From a virus, in the IMG/VR virus record IMGVR_UViG_3300027881_000013, positions 1-62,438 of that record: a stretch of DNA of 62,438 nt; one strand, 5' to 3'. Positions 49,793 to 56,899 of this stretch are shown here, one piece after another. The notes beneath the pieces were generated by a model. It was not told the origin of the DNA, ran no database searches, and saw nothing but the letters and a program-made list of their open reading frames with translations. The position numbers and the translations under genes were made by a program. How positions within the stretch are numbered: the first letter of the stretch is position 1; each line of letters begins with the position of its first letter.

Positions 49793-50587
49793 ATGGGTTC
49801 TGTAGGTTTAGATAGCCCCCGTCTTGGGGCGTTCCAGTCGGATGTTTTTCCGCGAGGAATGGATCTCGGTCGTTGTGTTATTCTTCAAGATGTCGGCGTC
49901 TATCGTGCAGCTGATGCTGCCGATTTTGAGCAGGGCATGTTGGTGGCACAGGATGCAACTGGTAACTTGATCAAGGCTGTAAGTAAGCATGTACTTGGCG
50001 TTGCTAAGTGGAACAAGACTAGTGTCTATACTGCTGCGGTGGTTGATGAAGTTATCAGCTTCCCCACGGTTACTGCCACTGTAGAACTTGCTCACGCGAC
50101 GGTAAGTAATCTCAAGGCTAATACCGCTGCCGATCAGGGTGGTTCTGCGTTAGCAGTAACCACTGATTATACGCTGAACGCTACCAATGGTACGATGACG
50201 CGTGTTGATCCCGGTGGTGGTGGTCTCATAGTTGGCGCGGCCACCTATGTTTCTTACACCTACGATCTGGCTACCAGAGATCTGGATTTCCAGGGTCGTA
50301 ACTTCTTCAATTTCACGGATGATGTTAGTATCGCCGATGGCAGAATCACGGTTGTTACCGACGCCTCGATTCTGTTTACGTCGATGTATGACACTTCCCA
50401 AAACAATTACGCTCTTACTGGTACTGGTAAGAACCTGTATTGTGGTGGTAACACCGCAGCGCTCGCAGGTCTTTTCACTACCGATAGTGGCGAGGGTGAT
50501 TTTGTCGGTCACGTGATGCAGCTGCCAACCGCTGATGACCCGTTCCTCGGCGTACGTCTTGGTGGCGATCCTGTTGCCGTAACCTGA
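49793..50587 (+). CDS. Virion structural protein, capsid decoration candidate
   Basis: 264 residues; GGAGG seven bases before ATG. Beta-rich (FPRGMDLGRCVILQDVGVYR; LKANTAADQGGSALAVTTDY), Gly-rich, GC-richer codon use like the major capsid gene. Lies between prohead core and major capsid genes and has its own terminator, which suits an abundant head protein such as a decoration protein. Confidence 0.65.
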   Translation: MGSVGLDSPRLGAFQSDVFPRGMDLGRCVILQDVGVYRAADAADFEQGMLVAQDATGNLIKAVSKHVLGVAKWNKTSVYTAAVVDEVISFPTVTATVELAHATVSNLKANTAADQGGSALAVTTDYTLNATNGTMTRVDPGGGGLIVGAATYVSYTYDLATRDLDFQGRNFFNFTDDVSIADGRITVVTDASILFTSMYDTSQNNYALTGTGKNLYCGGNTAALAGLFTTDSGEGDFVGHVMQLPTADDPFLGVRLGGDPVAVT

Positions 50588-50599
50588 TAGCCCAGCAAT

Positions 50600-50626
50600 G
50601 AGGGGCGGGGAAACTCGCCCCTCTTT
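50600..50626 (+). terminator. Terminator after decoration-type gene
   Basis: GAGGGGCG, 8-base loop, CGCCCCTC, then TTT. Thirteen bases after the stop at 50587. Confidence 0.7.
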
Positions 50627-50663
50627 AAGGTAGATAAAAGAAACGTTAAATTAGGAGAAAAGA

Positions 50664-51872
50664 ATGAGCGTAGTCAACCCTTATAAGCGCCTTGCTGCGG
50701 CTGGGGCCGAGACGCCTCCGCCTAAGGGCGTGGAAACCCCAACCATCGAGCGTCATGCTAGCAAGCAAGATGAGCAGCACTTTGATGCTGATGGTAAGTT
50801 TAACCCCACCGCATATGCTGGTGAGGTTACTCGTGACGGCGTACGTCAGGCAGTGGGTAACACCAATCTGTCGAATCGTATGTTCGATAAGACCGGCGAA
50901 GTCAACGCCTATGACGACAAGGATGCTTTGCAGCAGGTAGCGTATCTGCTTCAAAATGTCACTCGTAAGGCGTCTCCGGGCACCTTCTATCGTGAAGCTT
51001 CGAATCAGATGGATGCGGAAGATCGCCGCAAGGTTCTCGCTGCGGCGATGACCGATCCTACTGGTGAAGGTTTCGCGATTGTTGGCCAGGAGCTCTTGCT
51101 TCCGATCAAGGACATCGTGGATTACGAGGGCTGGGCTCGTAAGCTTTACCGCGTACGTCCCTTGGCTCAGGGTGAGCTTTTCCGCATCGCGAAGGACGTC
51201 CGCGCTACCGCATGGGTAGTCGGTCAGGATGGTCAGTCCATTGAGTCCAGACTCCATGGTCGGTTCATTCAGCCTTCGGAGTTCAAGGTAACCGCATTCC
51301 CCACCGTGGACATCGAGGACATCTATCAGATGAACTACGATGTTCTCGATCGCGCTCAGGACACTGCTCGGCAGGAGATTGAGCTCGAAGAGGACAAGCG
51401 TGGCCTCGCGCTTCTGGATAGAGCGGCGCAGACTGTCAATGCGGAAACCATCTTCACTACGCTGGGCATCTCGGCGTTTGAGGATGTTCGCTTCCAGGTT
51501 GAGCGTCATCGCCTCATGGTTGAGAAGTTCTTTATCAACCGTGCCGAGCTTTCTGATGTCGTGAAGACGATGAGTGCGGCTGTTGATCCGGTAACCGAGC
51601 GCGAGTTAATCCTCGCCGGTTATATCGGCAACATCCTCAATGCTCAGATCATCACTGCGGCTGGTACCGGTGTTGAGGAAGTCGTACCTGCGGGTACCTT
51701 CTACGCCGTCACCGGCAGTGAGTACCTCGGCGAGATGGGCGTACGTGTTGAGCTCTTCAGTGAGCCCTTCAACATGTTCAGCCATCGTCGCCTGGTCAAG
51801 GGATGGGCATTTGGCGAGATCATCGGCTTCGGTATTCCGAACCCGAGAGCGGCAGCCAAGGGCCGGAAGTAG
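50664..51872 (+). CDS. Major capsid protein
   Basis: 402 residues; AGGAG before ATG. N-terminal charged arm (residues 1-100), then the HK97-type body: YREASNQMDAEDRRKVLAAA, DPTGEGFAIVGQELLLPIKD, RVRPLAQGELFRIAKDVRAT, then a spine helix and YVSS-like turn replaced by FIQPSEFKVTAFPTVDIEDI. The C-terminal domain ends with FSEPFNMFSHRRLVKGWAFG. GC-rich, regular codon use and a strong terminator mark high expression. Position after the portal and prohead core genes supports the call. Confidence 0.85.
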   Translation: MSVVNPYKRLAAAGAETPPPKGVETPTIERHASKQDEQHFDADGKFNPTAYAGEVTRDGVRQAVGNTNLSNRMFDKTGEVNAYDDKDALQQVAYLLQNVTRKASPGTFYREASNQMDAEDRRKVLAAAMTDPTGEGFAIVGQELLLPIKDIVDYEGWARKLYRVRPLAQGELFRIAKDVRATAWVVGQDGQSIESRLHGRFIQPSEFKVTAFPTVDIEDIYQMNYDVLDRAQDTARQEIELEEDKRGLALLDRAAQTVNAETIFTTLGISAFEDVRFQVERHRLMVEKFFINRAELSDVVKTMSAAVDPVTERELILAGYIGNILNAQIITAAGTGVEEVVPAGTFYAVTGSEYLGEMGVRVELFSEPFNMFSHRRLVKGWAFGEIIGFGIPNPRAAAKGRK

Positions 51873-51893
51873 TAACTAGCCTTCTAGGCATCT

Positions 51894-51934
51894 AGCCCGG
51901 TAGATCAGTTCCACCACTGGTCTACCGGGCTTTA
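51894..51934 (+). terminator. Strong terminator after the major capsid gene
   Basis: AGCCCGGTAGA and TCTACCGGGCT form a perfect 11-bp stem around a 16-base loop, followed by TTTA. The strongest rho-independent-type signal in the window. Confidence 0.85.
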
Positions 51935-51968
51935 CCTCTGTTTAACAGATTTACCTCTGTTTAACAGA
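51931..51968 (+). repeat. Exact tandem 19-bp repeat
   Basis: TTTACCTCTGTTTAACAGA occurs twice head to tail. Each unit contains the palindrome TCTGTTTAACAGA, so each can form a small hairpin. It marks the 5' edge of the structured element that precedes the 52088 ORF. Confidence 0.9.
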
Positions 51969-52087
51969 GAGGTCGCAAATGCGGCAAATAAACTGTTCCT
52001 TCTAACATGGTGTTAGAACAGAACATGGTGGGTTAAATTCCCGCATCCTCGGCAAGGATGCAAATGGATTGAGGGACTGCTCTGTGT
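51931..52087 (+). ncRNA. HEARO/omega-RNA-like structured element
   Basis: About 155 bases packed with stems that end at the start codon of the next ORF: CTCTGTT/AACAGAG (51955-51969), CGC/GCG (51974-51983), TTCTAACA/TGTTAGAA (52000-52018), GTGGG/CCCGC (52028-52044) and GCATCCT/AGGATGC (52043-52061). It then runs through AAATGGATTGAGGGACTGCT to GTGTATG. The GAACATGGTG, AAATGGATTGAGGGACTGCT and GTGTATGG pieces resemble what I remember of HEARO RNAs, which lie against the start of IscB-type ORFs. The class call is from memory and needs a covariance search. Confidence 0.55.
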
Positions 52088-53038
52088 ATGGGCAAGCCAT
52101 CTCAGGATGTGGTATTGGTAGTAGATTCCGAGAAGAGATTCTTGGAGTACATCCATCCTGGAAGGGCGCGAAGGCTGTTAAGAGAGAAGAAAGCCAAAAT
52201 TCACTCGAGGCGACCCTTTGCAATTATGCTCTTCAAGACAGTATCGGCCTCCTCAATCAGGAGAAGAAAAGTTATGCCAATTCCTAGAAACTTCACTGAA
52301 TTCTTCAAAGAAGAGCGAGACATTTACGTACAGAATCTCGCAAATGCACAAGTCTCGTGCGAATTTCCGATAGCTCCAAATCGGAATGAAGGGTTTCTGT
52401 TTTCAAATAACAGAGATCCGGTAAACCTCACACAGTTCATACCCTTTGACGCCATCAAAGCATCCATGGACTTCAGAAAGATGTTGAGTCGCCGCCCGCC
52501 GGCACTCCAACTTCTTACTGAAGAAGAGTACAATGCATATTTTGCCGGTAAGGCAAAAAATTCCAATATGATGGATACTGATGGTAAGCCGGATGTTGAT
52601 GCAGCTATTGATGCTTCTGAGGAGCGTCGTCGTCGTACCTCTGATAGAAACATGCGGGAGCCAGTTGCTGCTAGTGCCCCAGAACCCATTCATGAGGTTA
52701 TTGAGAAGGGTTCTGGTCCTGGTGGTGCTGCTCGTTTTGGTGAAAGAAATCGCGTAGCGCATAATGACGTTGTTGGTGAGGATGAGGTTATTAATCCTCG
52801 AGTGCTTCACTTCTGTAATCAGGTTAAGGCTGAGATTGAAGAATCTGAGCGTATGCCTGCTGCTGAACTGTTAGAATCGCTGCAGGACATTCCTGATCTG
52901 GGTCTTGATGATTTTGAGCATATTCGAGCTCATGCGTATTACAAGACTGTAAAGAAGTGGGCCCAAAAGCAAGCGGCAGAGTTGGTCTCTCATGAGATGG
53001 ATGATGAAGCTGAAGAGGCGTCTATCGCACAGGACTAA
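52088..53038 (+). CDS. RRXRR/PLMP-like N-terminus fused to a structural-type protein
   Basis: 316 residues from ATG 52088. Residues 7-50 (DVVLVVDSEKRFLEYIHPGR, ARRLLREKKAKIHSRRPFAI) follow the start of RRXRR/IscB proteins: a VFVLD-like strand, then HPARARKLL, G/K-KA-V and RRxPF-I. No RuvC or HNH residues follow. From residue 63 (MPIPRNFTEFFKEERDIYVQ) the sequence looks like an ordinary phage head or neck protein, helical and acidic, and AGGAG lies about 10 bases before that ATG (52274), so two products are possible. The upstream structured RNA-like element ends exactly at this start. Confidence 0.6.
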   Translation: MGKPSQDVVLVVDSEKRFLEYIHPGRARRLLREKKAKIHSRRPFAIMLFKTVSASSIRRRKVMPIPRNFTEFFKEERDIYVQNLANAQVSCEFPIAPNRNEGFLFSNNRDPVNLTQFIPFDAIKASMDFRKMLSRRPPALQLLTEEEYNAYFAGKAKNSNMMDTDGKPDVDAAIDASEERRRRTSDRNMREPVAASAPEPIHEVIEKGSGPGGAARFGERNRVAHNDVVGEDEVINPRVLHFCNQVKAEIEESERMPAAELLESLQDIPDLGLDDFEHIRAHAYYKTVKKWAQKQAAELVSHEMDDEAEEASIAQD

Positions 53039-53042
53039 ATGA

Positions 53043-53450
53043 ATGAACGTTGAACATCTATTAGTAGCTAGGAAACTAGTATTAGCTGCAAATGGTGGTA
53101 CAGCCACTCTTGCATTAGAGGCTGGAACACCATACCGCCATTATTGTGCGTGGCTAGTTGTTGATGCTTTTGGTCTTACTACTGATACACCAGATGTAGA
53201 TGTTCAACCAAAATTCGGTGGCGAAGTCGATGGTGCTGTCGTTAACGTTACTGATAGAGTTCCAACTAAAGTTTTTCAGGTAATAGTGGAAGAGATTAGA
53301 CCTCCTACGAGGGGATACGTTAAGCATCCCAATGACGCATCCCCTCCTCTTCCTCTTAAGTCTGAACTTGAAATTACTAATAGTCATCTTACCATAGAAG
53401 TACAATTAACTGTATATATGATGGCAACAGCTACTATAGGTGGTGCATAA
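53043..53450 (+). CDS. Virion-module protein, first of a tandem pair
   Basis: 135 residues, beta-rich (MNVEHLLVARKLVLAANGGT; EAGTPYRHYCAWLVVDAF; EEIRPPTRGYVKHPND; LKSELEITNS). It is clearly paralogous with the next gene across its whole length. Starts 4 bases after the previous stop, without a clear ribosome site. Structural role is inferred from position. Confidence 0.65.
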   Translation: MNVEHLLVARKLVLAANGGTATLALEAGTPYRHYCAWLVVDAFGLTTDTPDVDVQPKFGGEVDGAVVNVTDRVPTKVFQVIVEEIRPPTRGYVKHPNDASPPLPLKSELEITNSHLTIEVQLTVYMMATATIGGA

Positions 53451-53451
53451 T

Positions 53452-53847
53452 ATGAACGTTGAACATCTATTAGTAGCTAGAAGAGTAGTTTTAGAGGCAA
53501 CTGGTGGCGCAGACATTGTGACTGTAGCAGTAGAATCTGGTACTCCATATAGACACTACATGGCGTGGGTAAAGGTTTATGCTACTACTATCAATGTTAG
53601 TGTCCAACCCCTATTTGGTGGTCAAAATGATGGCGCTGCGGTAGTAGTTAATACTGCACCACCAAATAAGGTTATCCAGGTACCAATTGAAGAAATCAGA
53701 CCTCCTACCAATAATATTCAAAAACATCCAGATGATATGTCACCACCTATAGTTCTTAAGAGTGAACTTCAAATAACTAATAGTGCGGCAGTTCCTGCAG
53801 TTGTAGATGTTTGGATGATTGCAGCTGCCACACCAGGAGGCGCATAA
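53452..53847 (+). CDS. Virion-module protein, second of a tandem pair
   Basis: 131 residues from ATG 53452 (MNVEHLLVARRVVLEATGGA). It shares GTPYRHY, FGG, EEIRPPT, KHP-D and LKSEL-ITNS with the preceding product, so a tandem gene duplication is evident. ACCAGGAGG near its end serves the next gene. Confidence 0.65.
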   Translation: MNVEHLLVARRVVLEATGGADIVTVAVESGTPYRHYMAWVKVYATTINVSVQPLFGGQNDGAAVVVNTAPPNKVIQVPIEEIRPPTNNIQKHPDDMSPPIVLKSELQITNSAAVPAVVDVWMIAAATPGGA

Positions 53848-54263
53848 TGTCCGCTAAAGAAATAGTAGCTGCAGGATGGAAAAAGGCAAGTTTAGCTTTT
53901 CTAAAGAGCTTTCGTGGCCTCATCTGTGAAAAGAAAGATGGCGGTTGGGAACTCTCTCTTGGTCGTGTTGCTTTTTGGTTTGTGTTTTCCCACTGCATGT
54001 TTATCTGGAACAAAGTTGGTGACGTGACCAAAACGGTACTTGAGCCAGTTGAAGATACTGCAGCTGCGGCTGCAACAGCTGCTACTGAGACCGGCGTCAC
54101 AGAACGGGTTGTAGAAGTAGCTGAAAGTGTTATTAAGTTTGCCGATGTTAGTCAGAGCGAACTTTATGTTCTCTTTGCACTACTTGGCTATGCTGGTGTT
54201 AAGATTACCTCTGAAATGATACAAGGTTTTGCCTCAGCTTGGAAGAATGGTAAACCTACGTGA
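53847..54263 (+). CDS. Two-helix membrane protein, holin candidate
   Basis: 138 residues from ATG 53847, with GGAGG upstream. Two transmembrane stretches (LGRVAFWFVFSHCMFIW near 37-53 and ELYVLFALLGYAGVKI near 105-120) are separated by an Ala/Thr-rich helix. This arrangement, followed by spanin-like genes, fits a holin, but other phage membrane proteins share it. Confidence 0.5.
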   Translation: MSAKEIVAAGWKKASLAFLKSFRGLICEKKDGGWELSLGRVAFWFVFSHCMFIWNKVGDVTKTVLEPVEDTAAAAATAATETGVTERVVEVAESVIKFADVSQSELYVLFALLGYAGVKITSEMIQGFASAWKNGKPT

Positions 54264-54598
54264 AGAAATACTGGAGATGGATTGTCTTCGGCGTAGTAGC
54301 AATTGTGGTAATTGCCCTATTGGTACTCGTTGGAGCTAATAAAAATCTCCGACAGAAATTAACTGCTCTGTTGCTGGAAAGACAAGTTAAGAACAAAATC
54401 GCGGACACTAAAGAAAAGGCTGCGGCTGCTAAAGCAAAAGCAGAGGCCAACACAATTAGTGCAGAAGAGGCAGAGACAGAAGCGAAGGCAGCAGAGGAGG
54501 CAATCTCTAAGCAAAAGAAGATCCTGCAAGAGGGTCTAGAAAAGAGAGGGTTAGATGCTGATGAGATTGCTAATCGTATGGGGAATCTTAGCGTTTAG
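54260..54598 (+). CDS. Membrane-anchored coiled-coil protein, inner-spanin candidate
   Basis: 112 residues. Basic start, transmembrane helix (WIVFGVVAIVVIALLVLVGA, residues 7-26), then a continuous Ala/Glu/Lys coiled coil. The topology is that of inner-membrane spanins (N-in, coiled coil in the periplasm). It overlaps both neighbours; the next gene starts inside it in another frame, as spanin pairs often do. Confidence 0.55.
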   Translation: MKKYWRWIVFGVVAIVVIALLVLVGANKNLRQKLTALLLERQVKNKIADTKEKAAAAKAKAEANTISAEEAETEAKAAEEAISKQKKILQEGLEKRGLDADEIANRMGNLSV

Positions 54599-55031
54599 TA
54601 TCGATGCTAGCGCTGAGAAATTAAATCGATCAGAACTTAATAAAGTATTAGAAAACCTTCATCCTGTTAAAGTAAAACATCAGGGTAAAAATGGTATATG
54701 GTTTTCTGAAGAAGAAGCCGAAGGAATATTAGGTATACTTGATGAAAAACTTCCTCTAGCTCTAGATATTATAGATAACCAAGATATACAAATTAAGGCT
54801 CTTGGTGCTGCAATATCCTCATATAAAGAAGCAGCCACCTCATATAAAGACACAGCTAATTTTTATCAACAGAGTCTGAATACTGCACTCGAGGCTTTCC
54901 CAAAGCTGAATCTACCAAAATATTCATGGTATGAAGGTAGAACTGCCATGTATATGTATGGGGTGTTATCTGGTGCGGGATTGGTCATAGGTTCTGCCTG
55001 GGTATTAGATAAGGCACAAGAGAACAAATGA
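54555..55031 (+). CDS. Secreted or membrane protein embedded in the spanin-like set
   Basis: 158 residues. Signal peptide (MRLLIVWGILAFSIDASA, counting from the ATG at 54561), charged helical part, and a C-terminal hydrophobic helix (YMYGVLSGAGLVIGSAWVL). The start lies 44 bases inside the previous gene, a different frame. It has no lipobox, so it is not a classic outer spanin. Function unknown; envelope location is likely. Confidence 0.55.
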   Translation: MLMRLLIVWGILAFSIDASAEKLNRSELNKVLENLHPVKVKHQGKNGIWFSEEEAEGILGILDEKLPLALDIIDNQDIQIKALGAAISSYKEAATSYKDTANFYQQSLNTALEAFPKLNLPKYSWYEGRTAMYMYGVLSGAGLVIGSAWVLDKAQENK

Positions 55032-55402
55032 TCAAAAAGGTAGTAAAATGGTTTACAATAACCACGTTTATAGTGATCGTGGTTACAGATATTATTTTTG
55101 AGATACTTGGATATACCATAAGTGAGTATTATACAGATCTTGTTTGGATAGATGAGCTTTGGATACTTCCATTTTATACAGCTATAATATTAGGTCACTG
55201 TGGTATAAATCTATTTAAGAAGATCACTTTTAGTTGGTGGCGATATATTGTCTTGGGTAGTCTAGTAGTGCTAACATTAATTCTTGATTTGACTATTTCA
55301 ATACACATACCCTGGTATATTACAATACCAGGAGGGCTAACAGTAGGAGCCTTATTATGGCCTCAGAAGAGAAAGAAGAAGCACCCCAGCACTTTAAGTT
55401 AG
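55028..55402 (+). CDS. Multi-pass membrane protein
   Basis: 124 residues with about four hydrophobic segments (TTFIVIVVTDIIFEILGY; WILPFYTAIILGHCGINLF; YIVLGSLVVLTLILDLTI; YITIPGGLTVGALLW) and a basic tail. A holin or other membrane function is possible. Its 3' end overlaps the next gene by 46 bases. Confidence 0.6.
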   Translation: MIKKVVKWFTITTFIVIVVTDIIFEILGYTISEYYTDLVWIDELWILPFYTAIILGHCGINLFKKITFSWWRYIVLGSLVVLTLILDLTISIHIPWYITIPGGLTVGALLWPQKRKKKHPSTLS

Positions 55403-55644
55403 AAGAGCTCGAGCAACTTAAGTTGCAAAACTTGATGTTAAAGTTGAGCGTGGAGCAAGAAAGAGTTGAAAAACATAAAGCCATGATTGCTGAAGCGCAA
55501 GCAAGTGCTGAGTTAGTAAAATTTCATATGGAGACATGGAAGAACAATTACGATAAAACACTTAGCGAGCACGGATTAAGCATCAAAAACGTTGAAATTG
55601 ATGCTGAATCTGGTATGGTAATACCAGTAGGGAATACAGGCTAA
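55357..55644 (+). CDS. 95-residue coiled-coil protein
   Basis: Acidic start, then a long Leu-heptad helix (LEELEQLKLQNLMLKLSVEQ) to about residue 70. It starts inside the preceding membrane-protein gene, with AGGAG upstream. Function unknown. Confidence 0.6.
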   Translation: MASEEKEEAPQHFKLEELEQLKLQNLMLKLSVEQERVEKHKAMIAEAQASAELVKFHMETWKNNYDKTLSEHGLSIKNVEIDAESGMVIPVGNTG

Positions 55645-56897
55645 TGACTTTACTTCCGGATGTTGGGCAACAAGATGCTGAATTGGTAGTTGTTGAATCT
55701 ACCAAGAATATAGGTATATCATTCAAAAATGCTAATGGTGTACTGTCTGATCCAGAAGATTTGTCATTAGAGATTACTGATGTCTGCGGTACTCTTATAT
55801 TAGAAGATACATATTCTCCATCAACAGATAGAGATCCAAATCCACCGCGAATTCTTAATAGTAGCATTGGTAGATATGAATTTCCTCTAGGACTTGATAA
55901 TGCTTTTGTATCTACTGCCTCTAAAAAGAATAAAACATTAACTAGACAAGACCTATTATTTACATGGCGTGCTAAGTCTGTAGCTTCAGTAGCTGCATCT
56001 AGAACTATTGATCCTGGTACTGGTATTCATTCTGTATTGGATTGGACTGCTGCTATTGCTGGTACTCCCGGTAATTTTATATCTATTGAGTATATTGACC
56101 CACTTACGCCAAATCAAACCCTATCAATAGTTAGAGATGGAGCAAAAGTTCAAGTTAATTTGGCAACGGATGGTGGTTCTGTAATTACCACTATTGCGAA
56201 TAATATTATTGCCGAGCTAGCAGTAGTTGCTAGTGAAGATTCTGCAGAAATAGTTACTGTTGCATTAAGCGCTGGTAGTCTAGGTACAGACTTAGTAGCT
56301 AGTGTAGCAGAAACTTTATTTACCGGTGGCTCTGATGGCACAGAAGAAGAGACAGTCTGTATAAACGTCAGAGTTATTACTCATAAGATGTGTTCTTTAA
56401 TTGGTAAGCTTAGACTACAGATTGATAAGGCAGTTAAATTAGTTACCCCCTCTGGTGATCCTGAAGAAAGTTGCTATCTTGGGTATAGTAATGGACAGTT
56501 AATTACCTTTTTAGAGGGTGGTTTACAAGTTATTAATGCATATCAGCCATCCGGCTGTTTTGGTTTTGAGAATTATCCATATAGTTGTTTTGAATTCACA
56601 CTTCTCGAGTCAGCATTAATGGTTGGCGTTATGAGCCAGCAGGTTTTTGCTATTGATACTGACATTCCGAGTTGGAATGATCAGGGTAATGCATTTGTTA
56701 TTCAACATCAGCCTCAACTAGTAGCCTATTTGAACTGGTTATCTACTAGACTTGATAAGATGATTCCACAACTCAAGCTCAACTTTGTGAGTAGTGGAAG
56801 TCTGCATATTGAAGCTGGGCCAAACTTCCGCTTGGCTGCATTAGTAACTGCTGCACCTAGTGGCGCTCTATTTAGAAATGTTTTCTTTAGGGCATAA
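55644..56897 (+). CDS. Virion structural or fibre-related protein
   Basis: 417 residues. The N-terminal Ig-like region (residues 1-95) looks like a beta sandwich. Next is a middle domain with GTPGNFISIEYIDPLTPNQT and DGAKVQVNLATDGGSVITTI that resembles the NGI-V type domains of phage tail proteins. A mixed C-terminal part follows (YPYSCFEFTLLESALMVGVM). It begins the distal-structure cluster; precise role unknown. Confidence 0.55.
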   Translation: MTLLPDVGQQDAELVVVESTKNIGISFKNANGVLSDPEDLSLEITDVCGTLILEDTYSPSTDRDPNPPRILNSSIGRYEFPLGLDNAFVSTASKKNKTLTRQDLLFTWRAKSVASVAASRTIDPGTGIHSVLDWTAAIAGTPGNFISIEYIDPLTPNQTLSIVRDGAKVQVNLATDGGSVITTIANNIIAELAVVASEDSAEIVTVALSAGSLGTDLVASVAETLFTGGSDGTEEETVCINVRVITHKMCSLIGKLRLQIDKAVKLVTPSGDPEESCYLGYSNGQLITFLEGGLQVINAYQPSGCFGFENYPYSCFEFTLLESALMVGVMSQQVFAIDTDIPSWNDQGNAFVIQHQPQLVAYLNWLSTRLDKMIPQLKLNFVSSGSLHIEAGPNFRLAALVTAAPSGALFRNVFFRA

Positions 56898-56899
56898 CT

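Noticed and set aside
50646-51509. Leftward 287-residue ORF under the capsid gene
   Set aside because: Antisense shadow of the GC-rich major capsid gene; no ribosome site or recognisable domain.
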